A DNA stretch of 64,000 bases, taken from positions 11,868,427 to 11,932,426 of the forward strand of contig OX442315.1 in NCBI GenBank assembly GCA_949358305.1. Reading direction: 5' to 3'. Source of the DNA: Strigamia acuminata. Taxonomy: Eukaryota; Arthropoda; Chilopoda; Geophilomorpha; Linotaeniidae. The position numbers and the translations under genes were made by a program. The first letter of the stretch is position 1. Each line of letters begins with the position of its first letter. Shown one piece after another: positions 1-16,788 of this stretch. Under the pieces are notes generated by a model. That model saw only the letters and a list, made by a program, of their open reading frames with translations. It did no database searches and had not been told where the DNA came from.

Positions 1-171
1 CATAAGAGAAATGAATATGACTGAGAGTTATCAATAAATTACAATTTATTGATTACCAGATATAATTATCGTAATAATTATTAATACATACAGTCTGTTT
101 CAAAAGTATAAACACACCAGTTTTTTGGGGTATTTTCAAGTTTAATTAACAAATATTTTTTCACGTAAAAA

Positions 172-216
172 CAAGCTTTTAAATTTTACCCGCTCCCTTG
201 TGTTTCCACCTTAGTC
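172..216. repeat. Fragment of a TTA-type MITE (same family as 7600-7994)
   Basis: This stretch matches the right end of the MITE in intron 3 of the first cysteine proteinase gene (7950-7994), including the run ending in cttgtgtttccacctt. Only this one end is present. The remaining sequence of 1-444 is AT-rich and lies downstream of the phosphodiesterase stop codon, so it probably holds its 3' UTR. A minus-strand AATAAA is readable near 350. Confidence 0.6.
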
Positions 217-444
217 CTTCTCCACTCTTGCCACCATGATGATGCTTAGCGAACTTCTCATTGAACTTGAGCATGATAAAAATGTCTATGGACATGTAAT
301 CAACTTTACAAAAATAAATCATCCAACACCTTCAATAACAATGCACAAATTTATTGTTAAATTCTAAACCAAAACAAACACCTAACCTCTACACTTACTA
401 AACTATTTTCTATTGACATAACTGGTAAATTTGCTATCATGATA

Positions 445-3400
445 TCATATGAGTGGCACAGAACTAAAATCCTGACCTTTACAGAACTTTACAACTTGCT
501 CAGCTGTCACTGCTTGAATAGCACACAATTGCCATTTTCTAGACACTGCATCACATTCTACATCAAATCCACTCATATAATTCTTGAAGTAAGCATCAAA
601 AACTGTCTTATTACTCTTCAACTGCTCATAAATATTAACAGCAGAAGTGAGATTTAAATTAGGAACATTGTAAAGCTGAGTTGCTCTGTAAACCTCATCC
701 CATTCACCAGGTGGCCACTGGCCTTTAGCTGCCATTTGGTTGGCCAATGTGAAGTTGAGACAATACTGTTGATAATCCAGCAACTCCTTAGACTTTAGAC
801 TGTAGTTGTACAACCTAATGCAAGGATTGTTGCCGTATGGAGAGTCTCTTGGGTATTTCCATGGTGTAACTGATGGTCCCAAAAATGCGTGACTTTTGTA
901 GTCACCATTGATGTCTCGAAAAAGTCTGAAAGTGTCTCGATGTAAATGGGCGTAAATTTGAGCAGATATTACTTCGCTAAATCTGTTGATTATTTCTAAG
1001 TATTTGTCAACGTATGGATGGACAAGGAATTGGTCTTCGTAGGCTTGGAAACCTGGTGGTATGTGTGATGTTATGATAACCTAAAATTTAAATTTAAATT
1101 TATGCTGTGTTTGATTTTGTTTTATAGTTTACTTTTATATTTCTGTCTTTAGCAGTCTGGAGTTGTGTAGTGAGCCAAGCAAATTGTCCTTTTGGATCAT
1201 CCCCCATGTCTTGTTCATAAAACTGGTACAGGAAGGTGTTGACCACAATAATAGATAATTGAGGATTTACTTGCACAGCATAGTATGCACCTATTTCAAT
1301 TCAAACATTATTTTATTGATTTATTTAAATATAAAAGGTCCTAAAAAGGTATTAAAAGGTCTTAAAAGAGGTATAAAAAGGTCCTAAAAATGTGTACCCT
1401 ATTTTGTGGTCCATAAAGGTGGGTTTACACTTGGAAGTAAAGTAAAGTAAAGTAAACAATGAAGAAGTAGAAGTAAGGTAATGCAAGTATGTTCACACTT
1501 GTTTGACGTTGAAGTAAGGATTATCCAATGAGAATTAAGGGGCAAGATGTTGATCTACATTAGAAGAATAACTGTATTGTTTGATCATTAAGATGGCAGC
1601 CCAATACCACAACTGGAGTGCTTTGGATTATAAAAATATTTTTTTTCTAAAAATTGACTGATAAATTTGGAATGCGTTTTATTGGTCCGACGCTTCTTAT
1701 GGTTTGCAAAATATGGTAAAAACGTCCTGTAACGTCCTAAAAACATATCTTGCTGCTCCCAAAACACCTCGTACCGTATTACCCCGCTTATTGCCGCATG
1801 CTGTTGGTCTTGGGTTTATGACCGGTTTTAAATTGCGCCAAAAAAGTCTATACTGACATGCCGGTATAGAGCGAAACATGCCGGTATAAGTGAAAAAACT
1901 TTTTTTTTTTTTAAAGAGCCCAGGTGATAAATTATGTTAAAATTTGGGCCTGAAATTTAAGTTTTTTTGATATTCTGAAGATTACTACTAATTTTTTTGG
2001 AAAATTTATAGAAATTTAGGCCAATTTCCTACATTTTGGACATCTATACTCGAGTTGCACTCAAAAAGGCACCTCACAATGTGTACTCCCATTGGTCAAG
2101 CCAGTTTACTACAAACTCCAGACTGTATGCTACTACTAGGAGAAGTAGTTTTTATTTTTATTTATTGTTATGATTGTTATAACTATAGTCTGTGCACGGT
2201 ATCTTGATGCTAAATTCGTACTGCGCATCCCATTCTGCGCAGACGATTTTCTAATTCCAGTTGTTATTTTGCAGTATCACTATTCAGCCTATTATTAGGC
2301 CTAATATTCCTAAAGTAAAGTAAATAAACAATGGTATTTTGGTATGGCATTTTGGTATGACATTTTGATATGGTATTTTGGTATGGTATTTTTGTATTTT
2401 GGTATGATATTTTGGTACGGTATTTTGGTATTTTGGTATGGCATTTTGGTACCAATGGTACCAAAACCTAATAATCCTAAAATAAAGTAAATAAACAACG
2501 ATATTTTGGTATTTTGATATGGTATTTTTGTACCATTGGTACCAAATATATTTTGGTATTTTGGTACGGTATTTTTGTATTTTGGTACGGTATTTTTGTA
2601 TTTTGGTACTGTATTTTTGTATTTTGGTACGGTATTTTTGTATTTTGGTACGGTATTGTGGTACCAATGGTACCAAAATATATTTGGTACCAATGGTACA
2701 AAAATACCATTATACCATTGTTTATTTACTTTATTTTAGGATTATTAGGCCTTGGTACCATTGGTACCAAAACATACCTGGTACCAATGGTACCAAAACA
2801 TATTTGGTACAAATGGTACTAAAATACCATACCAAAATACCAAAATACCGTACCAAAATACTGTACCAAAATACCGTACCAAAATACCGTACCAAAATAC
2901 CGTACCAAAATACCATACCAAAATACCATACCAAAATGTCATACCAAAATACCATACCAAAATGCCATACCAAAATACCGTTGTTTATTTACTTTAATTT
3001 AGGATTATTAGGCCTAATTATTGGCTTAATACTGCAAAATAACAACTGGAATTAGAAAATTGTCTGCGCAGAATGAAATGCGCAGTACGAATTTAGCATC
3101 AAGATACCGTGCACAGACTATAGTTTAGTTAATGTTATTTTGATTTTATTTAATAAAAAATGTTATTTCCATCATTAAAATGAAGTTTCACACATTAAAA
3201 AATGTCAAACTCATGTTTGTTGTGTTTATTGCTTACATCGTCTGGAAGTTTGAATTTTAGACCGTTGCCTAGGCAATCGATTGCAATGTCTGTACATTGT
3301 AATGCAATTCTGGTGTTTGGGTTTACTTTTCCGGATCACTACACCAGTAAACTGGCTCGACCAATGGGAGTACACATTGTGAGGTGCCTTTTTGAGTGCA

Positions 3401-5112
3401 ACTCGAGTATAAATATGCGTTTTAGGCTCAAAATTAAAAAAAAAGTTTGTATTCACTTACACCGGCATACCATTAAAAACAGGGTTTATCGGTATGCCGG
3501 TAATACTCAGACTATACCGACATGTGGCAATAAGCGGGGTAATACGCTGATGACTTTGCGTTCACCTTTTTTCCAATTCTCTTGTTGATCCTTTGGAATT
3601 AGATTGCCCCAACCACCTGTTGTAAGATATCTTGCACAATAATCACTGAATGTTGACCAAGGAAAAAGTTTCTATAAAAAAAATAGATAAACACATGTAA
3701 AGGCTATTTCCTCAAGGTTGTTTGCATGGTTTACATAAGGGTGTACGTCATGATTTCCCAATACTGGAATAACCATAGTGTCGCTGAACACATCTGTAAT
3801 TACCGATGTCGTTTTATTAATGGAGGAAAAAATTAAATTCCAATCTTTTTCCTCGTTTGACAAATGTGGCACATTATCACTGGAAAACAAAATAATTATA
3901 CAAATCATGTTCTGCTTAATGGTCATGACACATACCCAGTCCACAGGATAAAGTCAGGTTTAGGATGAATTCTTCTCATAGCATATACAGAATCTCTGAG
4001 TAAAACGATGTTAGAGTCACAACTAAAGTCACCATACAGCCCAAGTGTAGGCTTTGCTGCGAGGCTGCCACTGCCTTGGCAGTCATTGTCGATGTCACCG
4101 GTTGTAGAGTACTTAAGCTCTATGTGCACATCAGTAATTTGCCAAAAAAAGCCATCTGGTGATTAATATAATAATAATAATATGCTTAATTTAAAATTGA
4201 ATTTCCGCAGTCATCGGTGAGAACTCAGCGGGTGGACAATTAACGGGACAACATTTAACCCAGGGCCCCCTAGAATTAAGGGGCCCCCAAGACACAAGGC
4301 AATGTACATAAAAAAAGGGTTGCTAGTAAAAATTTTGATAAAGGGGCCCCGAAAATACCTCAAGCCCAGGGCCCCCGGAAGGCTAGATCCGCAGAGAATC
4401 TCGTTAAATAGTTCGTGCAAACGGGTTTAAACGACCGTTTATGAGTTATTGAATGCGCCCACTTAAAAAATTGAATTCTCAATTGAATTCTCGAATGAAC
4501 ACACTAAAAACCAAACTGAACTAAAAAGATGGCTACCTAAAACATGTGGTAACAATGGTAAAAAAAATACTTTAGTTAGTACAGTAAGTATCATAAAATG
4601 AAAAAAAGTTCACGGCTTAAAAGGTTGTACAGTGAAAGCTTTTTTATTGGGAAAAACTATTATAACCAGAATCTAACATGCACCCCCCTTTTGGTTGTGG
4701 GAATACCTCAATTCTACCTCCTACGATTATTTTGTTTTACAATTACAAGCTATTCGGTTATAAAAACTGAAATTAAAGATAAAATGTGGATTGCTCATGA
4801 ATTAAAAGTGATAATAAATTTTTTGAACAATTTCTGTAATAGTAGTTGTATTATTATATGGAAAAATCTGATATCATTTAATCCTCAGAAAACAGCTTTT
4901 ACTGACACAACTGAGGTATGTTGTTAAGATCCTGAAGAATTGACCTTGACCTTGAGTTTGTAATGGAAACAAACAATAGAAAATTGTAAATTAATTAGAA
5001 ATAATAGGATGAAATTCGTCAATAACCTTAAAACAAAAATAAATATCTCACCTTCACCGCTTATCAAATGTAAAACGCACAACAGCAAACACAAACAGGA
5101 ATAATAACCCAT
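445..5112 (-). CDS. Acid sphingomyelinase-like phosphodiesterase (SMPDL3 family), 6 exons
   Basis: Exons by consensus splice sites, in transcript order: 5112-5052, 4155-3936, 3879-3693, 3671-3566, 1290-1133, 1080-445. All phases agree and give 455 aa, the usual size for SMPDL3A/B. The family are secreted or lysosomal metallophosphoesterases that cleave phosphodiester or pyrophosphate bonds, often of nucleotides. Residues 1-19 form a hydrophobic signal peptide starting MGYYSCLC. The two-metal site is readable: D29 and H31 (TDVH), D95 (WTGD), N136-H137 (GNHD), H250 (SHIPPG) and H289/H291 (AHLHRD). The last motif is normally GHTH; G and T are replaced but both histidines remain. I chose the ATG at 5112, because the in-frame triplet before it is GTG. 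Intron 4 (1291-3565) holds a large foldback element. The start codon is about 0.4 kb (without the inserted LTR) from the divergent proteinase gene. Substrate is inferred only at family level. Confidence 0.9.
1775..3548. mobile_element. Large foldback (long inverted repeat) element in intron 4 of the phosphodiesterase gene
   Basis: Left-arm blocks recur in reverse complement on the right. The outer block around 1775-1895 (accccgcttattgcc, catgccggtat) pairs with about 3455-3548. Block 2040-2110 (cactcaaaaaggcacctcac) pairs with 3345-3415. Block 2180-2310 (ctgtgcacggtatcttgatg) pairs with 3000-3125. The centre (2330-2995) is made of short repeats around accaaaat and ggtaccaatggtacc, which are themselves inverted about the middle. 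No transposase frame is present, and open frames across the core are a by-product of the repeat. A related element with the same terminal words lies at about 60,240-61,020. Confidence 0.75.
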
Positions 5113-5365
5113 CACAGAGAGATAAATCGAAATGTGATTGAAATATAATACTGTGAAAGATCCAGTTATCTGTTAACAGGGTTCCCTAGTGGTGATTTCC
5201 ACAACTAACATTATTGTATAATCTGTTGGTATTTGTTCAAGTGGAAACAATTTCAAAAGATTAAATAGGGAATTTATTATCTTTTATTGCAATCTAATTT
5301 CTTCCTGCATTAATTAAAATTGTAAAAAATGAAAAAAGCAAAATTAAATTTAGAAATAATACATT
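5113..5365. promoter_or_regulatory. Left part of the divergent promoter region between the phosphodiesterase and proteinase genes
   Basis: This interval lies between the start codons of two oppositely oriented genes. It is clearly similar to 16,330-16,615 upstream of the second proteinase gene; for example both contain atttcttcctgcattaatt and the phrase around gtggtatttccacaactaa. The similarity reaches the cccatca that contains the phosphodiesterase start codon, so the flank travelled with the tandem duplication. A fragment of the same sequence recurs near 20,840-20,890. The other half of the region resumes at 6881 after an inserted LTR. Confidence 0.6.
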
Positions 5366-6876
5366 TGTGACGAGAATAATTCTCGTAAGGAGTTTTAGCG
5401 TACATACGAATTAATAAATTGCATTAAGTGTATATAGGTTTAAGTGTAAGATCTTACATATAACCTGGCATATAAATAGGACTCATCCTATGGTCATGGA
5501 GATAGACATAGTTGAGCAGCCCACCTGATGCCCGCACAGTGGGCCTTCCTTCAGAAGGAAGGGACTGTAGGCATGCCCCTTGAAGTTTGTAGATGGTTAA
5601 CCCATCTAGCACAGTTCTTATGGCTGATTGCATAACAACTGGGGACCCCAGTGCATTTATTGACTGAGCTAAGGATATTTAAAGTCCCGCACATGCTTAT
5701 TCTTGGCTGTTGCTTTAGATTGAATTTGACGTATCATATATTTGTTTGATGCCTTTTGGGTTGATACTGATATTTGTGCATCAAGCAATTGACGCACAGT
5801 CCGCATTAGCTTTACTGCCCTGCTTGTAACGCGTACCGGCTAGATGGTATTAGATTACTAGTTGGTTGTGTAAAGGCTCCTTGAATGGTTTAGTTCCACG
5901 GGGAGGTGAAGACTTGGTTTTGTTGCCTCCATCCTGATGATGATTCCACTCTAGACTCATTGTGAGAAATTCCCGCCAAGATAAATGCCCATTCCTTATG
6001 GATTGTTGCCATAATACGGTCTTTAGAATAGTGGTCGTATTATGGTTATTCTTGTACACATTTTATACCTGGACTGTGGTGTCTAAGTATACTGACCACA
6101 GTTTTCACCTAGAGAGGAGACTTCCTGCTGGATCTCTCCTCTCTACTTGTGACGCAGACATTGAGAGAGTAAAGCTTGTGACCACTTGGCCACCTGGGTG
6201 ACCTGCGGCACTGCCACACACCGCCATACGGCCCCAAAGGTCATCCCCTCTGTGGGTGATTGACCTAGCCTGGGGGGGAGGGAGTGGAGTGGTGTGGTGA
6301 GGAGAGGAGTGGAGAGAGTAGCACTGGACACGGACTGAGAAGGACGTGTGTGCAGTTGCTCCAGAGGAGGAGAAGGTATTCATCTGAGGGACAAGACGTG
6401 TCCTGGGTTGGACTCTGTACTCCTCACCATTCACCACGTTGATACTTAGGGCTATGGCGGATTCCATAGCGCAGCCTCCATGAGCGGATACGCGGGTCGT
6501 AGGTGAGTAAGACACAAATGTTTAGTCGAACCGACCACGTCACCCATTGTTCTCACACCCAGTGTGTGACGGGTCGGTTGCCGGTGCGGCGTGCCTTCGG
6601 GTAGCTGGATTCCCCATACCCCTAGACAACACTAATAAAGGCCAACCAACCAATATTAGGGGAGTTTCTGTTATTTACGTGAGTATGCGTCCCAAACTAG
6701 TGTCTTCAGTCCCCTGATTGCACTAGCAAAGACCATACCAGTCACAAGCTATATGGACAGGAAATCTATTTCTCCCCCTCGCACGCTACAGAGGCTCGGA
6801 AAAAGATGGCCGTCACGGATATGCGTCAAGGTAATATTGTGTAATGGTAATAATGTGCTAGGTTTTCCCCGTCACA
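5366..6876. mobile_element. Solo-LTR-like insertion 1 (1511 bp, TGTGACG...CGTCACA)
   Basis: The insertion begins TGTGACG and ends CGTCACA. It is flanked on both sides by CATT (5362-5365 and 6877-6880). The second proteinase copy lacks it: its upstream region runs straight through the equivalent point near 16,615. Inside are a TATA-like ataaatagg near 5473, an AATAAA near 6634 and no coding frame of note, which suits an LTR rather than a whole element. It shares terminal heptamers and a 4-bp target duplication with 8863-10450, but I see little internal similarity. A non-LTR explanation, a TIR transposon with 7-bp ends, cannot be excluded. Confidence 0.65.
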
Positions 6877-6951
6877 CATTAATTTCCTTTTCTTTTTTTC
6901 TCCCTTGATTAATAACTTAAACTTTGTGTCTTATCATACATGTCTTATTAT

Positions 6952-6974
6952 CACGTGTCTTCATTGTATAAAAG
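6952..6974 (+). promoter_or_regulatory. E-box plus TATA box of proteinase gene 1
   Basis: CACGTG at 6952-6957 is followed ten bases later by TATAAAAG at 6967-6974, about 50 bp before the start codon. The same pair with the same order and spacing occurs at 16,711-16,734 before the tandem copy. This conservation is the main reason to call it a core promoter. The factor binding the E-box is unknown. Confidence 0.7.
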
Positions 6975-7023
6975 GAAACTGCAGCAACTTAATTTAAACA
7001 TTAGCTTAACTGAAACAAAGAAA

Positions 7024-13542
<6,519 letters not shown>

Positions 13543-13614
13543 TTCTTTGATTATTGAAAAAAAAAATTAAGAGGACGCATACGTTGACTTTAGCAGTACA
13601 AACCTAAAAATAAT

Positions 13615-14206
13615 CCCTTACTCACCAACCCGGGTCATTTTTGTCTTAAAGCCAAAAGTATTTTTCCAAAAATGTATGAAGATGATTCTATTTTATGACT
13701 GCCGTATTTTATCGATTACTAGTAAGAGCTGTGGCTTTTATTCAAAACTGCCATTTTTGTCAGCAATTATAATTTCGGTTTTTCGTTTGTCTGAACGTCA
13801 CGAACGAAGCGTACTTTCATCGTTCGTGAGGTTAAATACGGAAACAATACCATACTTTTGCAAAAATATAGTATTCTTGGTGTCTCAGCCGCGGCTACTA
13901 TTCGAGGGCGACTCTTAATCGGTAAAATACGGTATTTCATGTTTACGAAGAAATTTAACCAATTCGGTATTTGCCGAAAGAGTATGACAAAAATAATTGA
14001 GATTGAATTCAAAAGTAGTGGTAAACAAAGAAATTTCGTGAAAGATATTTTTATGATTTTTTGAATCAATTTTTTTTTATTGTTTGTTGTGATGTTTAAC
14101 GAAAATACATGAAATTTCAGAAAGAAAATCCCGTTAGTTTTCAAGAAAAAAAAACAAAAAAACACTTTTTGAAGTCAAAATTGACCCTAGGTTGGGACGG
14201 GGAGGG
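13615..14206. mobile_element. piggyBac-like MITE 3' of proteinase copy 1, with another MITE nested in it
   Basis: Imperfect inverted ends: CCCTTACTCACCAACCCGGG on the left, and on the right the complement of CCCTCCCCGTCCCAACCTAG. The right flank is TTAA; the left flank (ATAAT) appears mutated. A second element lies within it at 13,702-13,932. Confidence 0.55.
13702..13932. mobile_element. MITE of the CCGTATTTTATCGATTA family, copy 1
   Basis: Inverted ends CCGTATTTTATCGATTA and the complement of CCGTATTTTACCGATTAAG. The interior matches 60,794-60,963 (cagccgcggctactattcga is present in both). Degenerate pieces of the same family lie near 55,505 and 56,165-56,255. Confidence 0.75.
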
Positions 14207-15816
14207 TTAAATATGCATTGTTATAAAGTTATAGTTGAGTCCAATGAACACAGTAAGTTCTAGAATGATGTTTATTCAAGTGTGGACCCTGCACCGCGCA
14301 TTTGAAGCGGTTTTGTGGCGCTTCACCACAGTGCATGGCACAAAAGCCAAAAGCTCAAAACCGGCTCTGAAAACTGCAGTCTTTGATTTTGATTTTTTTC
14401 TAATGTTTTCTGATTAATTATTATAAAATAAATCTTTTAATTTGTAAAGAAAAATCAGTGATCTTAAACAAATTTTTATTTTTAGTTGTATTATTTTTTT
14501 ATTAAATATTTATAATTTTTGCAGATACAATAATAACCTTTCAAAAAACACAGGGCATTCATCTGATGTATCTGATAAATGTGAACAAAGTTTACAATAA
14601 AAAAACTTGTTTTTAATATGAATGATATTTTTTACAAATTCAAAAGATTAATTACATAATACTCAATTATGAAAAATTAAGAAAAATGGAAAATTATGAT
14701 TATACAACACCAAGGTTTTAAAAATTGCAATTATACCAAACTAATAAAGTTTGGTGCTCTCCCCCCATGTAAATTGTATTACCAAGCCAAAATTATATGT
14801 AATAAGCTTATATTTTGTAAAAAAGTTTTCAAAATAAAGTAGAAAAATCGACACGCTTTATTCCATTTCAATGGAGAAAAGTGCAAAATATAAAAAAGTA
14901 GTTCTCTTCTTTTATCAAGACTTATAAAATGATAAACAATGTGTAAAATGTCTTACTCCACCCTGTAGCAGATACTACATCCTGTTGATGGTACAGGCAC
15001 ACAATCACCAACAGGATGCAGATTATCGGGAAGGAAATGCTTAAGTTAGAGAAGCGCCTGGCGACAGGGGGCTCCGACCAATGAAATTACAGACACAAAC
15101 CAGGAATGACTAATACATGCTAACAATACCGCGACTAAATAAGTGCCCATTTCCCCATAACACTAAAAAATCAGTTAAGGTGAGATTTGCAGTAGGAGAG
15201 GGGTTAAGGAGGGGCGCTGGCCCCCCTTGTTAAGTAAAAAAATTCAAGAACACGCGAAAAACCAAGAAACAGCTTTAGTCACTCCTGGCTGAGGCATTAC
15301 TTTAAGTCAGAAACAAAGTACAATTCTCTAAAACTTGCCAAATTCTCACAAGTCTACATCCAGCACTCATTCAGTGAAGATCAGTCCAGAGAAAGACACA
15401 ACACATAAATGGAAATAATATAAGCCACTAAACTCAATGCTTAATGGCCTTTATCGCAGCTGTCTAGGGGTCAGTGGTCATTTTTATACACTATGAAAGC
15501 TGAAAATGAAGATGAAACCTAAATATATATGACAAAAATGTTTTGCATTTTCTTCCTTTACAAACTTCGCAACTAGGATTGTTCGTAAGTTCAGCAAAGG
15601 TGTACAAGGTGGAAAAATTGTTAATCCTAATTAAAGAAAACATTTTTAATCTTATTTTTTTTTTTATAAATTAATAACGGTAGATTTTTAACAAAAATTT
15701 TTAATCTTACTTTGAAAAGTACAACAGCTGGCATACGGTGCCAGACACGCGAACTAACTTATGCGCTGCCGCAAAATATGAAGTTCGTAAGTCAGAATGC
15801 TCGTTGTTGGAACAGT
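14207..15816. other. Intergenic, AT-rich; no gene seen
   Basis: No exon with plausible splice sites or homology is visible between the two proteinase copies before the next MITE. A short inverted pair (catcctgttgatgg and accaacaggatg) occurs near 14,970-15,020. Confidence 0.6.
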
Positions 15817-16308
15817 AAGAGGTTTCATTAAATGAGCGATTAGTTGATTACTTTGATTACTTTGATTAGTCGATTACTTGATGTGTCATGTGACTGGATT
15901 CAACCAATCCCGAGAATAATCATTTCGTCAAATAAGCAACTAAGCAACTAATCAAGTAATCACCCCAAACCATAATTTTCTGCTGACTTGGGCCGATTAT
16001 AAGTGCTCTATCATCTGAAACCAACATGGCGGTGCCAGACCCACTTCAACTACACGAGGTCATAATTTAACCAAGTTTACTCAGTTTAGGTTGAACTGAA
16101 CACATGAAACGAGTTAGGTAGTTGCAATTATTATTTGTAGGAACTTTTTTTAAACAATTGCAATGTATTTAGGTTACAATTTAAACAATTCCGCCCTTCG
16201 AGCAATAATCACATAATCAGATTTTTATTGGGCCCTCAATAATTGAGTGATTATGATTACTGCAATAATCAACTAATCACAATAATCGCTCATTTAATGA
16301 AACCCCTT
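15817..16308. mobile_element. MITE with AAGGGGTTTCATTAAATGAGCGATT-type ends
   Basis: The left end reads aagaggtttcattaaatg and the right end is its complement catttaatgaaacccctt. The interior is rich in gattacttgattag words and their complements. It sits at the upstream edge of the duplicated proteinase flank. Related ends occur at 19,096-19,516 and a single end at about 48,830. No clear target duplication. Confidence 0.75.
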
Positions 16309-16710
16309 AATGATTGCAAATTAACACGTAATACTCCCATCAGAAATAAATAAATCAAAATGTGATCAAAATGTACTAATACTGCACTCCAAAAGATCAA
16401 GATATCGGGGTTATCTGGTGGCGATTTCCACAACTAATATTTCCAATCAGGATATTGTATAATCTTTGGTATTTGTTCGAGTTGTTCAAGTGGAAACTAT
16501 TTCAAAATGTGAAACAGTCGATCCATTATTTCTTGACGCAATCTAATTTCTTCCTGCATTAATTAAAATCACAATAAATAAAAATCAAACAGATAAATTT
16601 TCGAAATAATATCCCAAGTGTCACACTGCAGTTTTTTTTCCCTTTATCAACAACTTAAACTTTGGTATCCTATCACAAGGTGGTTGATTAAAACTTTGAC
16701 TTGTCATTGT

Positions 16711-16734
16711 CACGTGTCTTAAATCATATAAAAG
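16711..16734 (+). promoter_or_regulatory. E-box plus TATA box of proteinase gene 2
   Basis: CACGTG (16,711-16,716) and TATAAAAG (16,727-16,734) have the same order and spacing as before copy 1. The start codon is 55 bp downstream of the TATA box. Confidence 0.7.
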
Positions 16735-16788
16735 GAAACTGCCAGCAACTTGATTTTCATTCCTCAAACACTAATAACCGAAACAAAG

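Noticed and set aside
2264..3055. Several overlapping open frames on both strands reading tyrosine/lysine-rich repeats
   Set aside because: They come from the short repeats in the foldback core, lie in an intron, overlap in all frames and have no homology.
4207..4440. A mobile element in intron 1 of the phosphodiesterase gene suggested by repeated ggggcccc words
   Set aside because: The words are short, I could not define ends or a target duplication, and no second copy is in the window.
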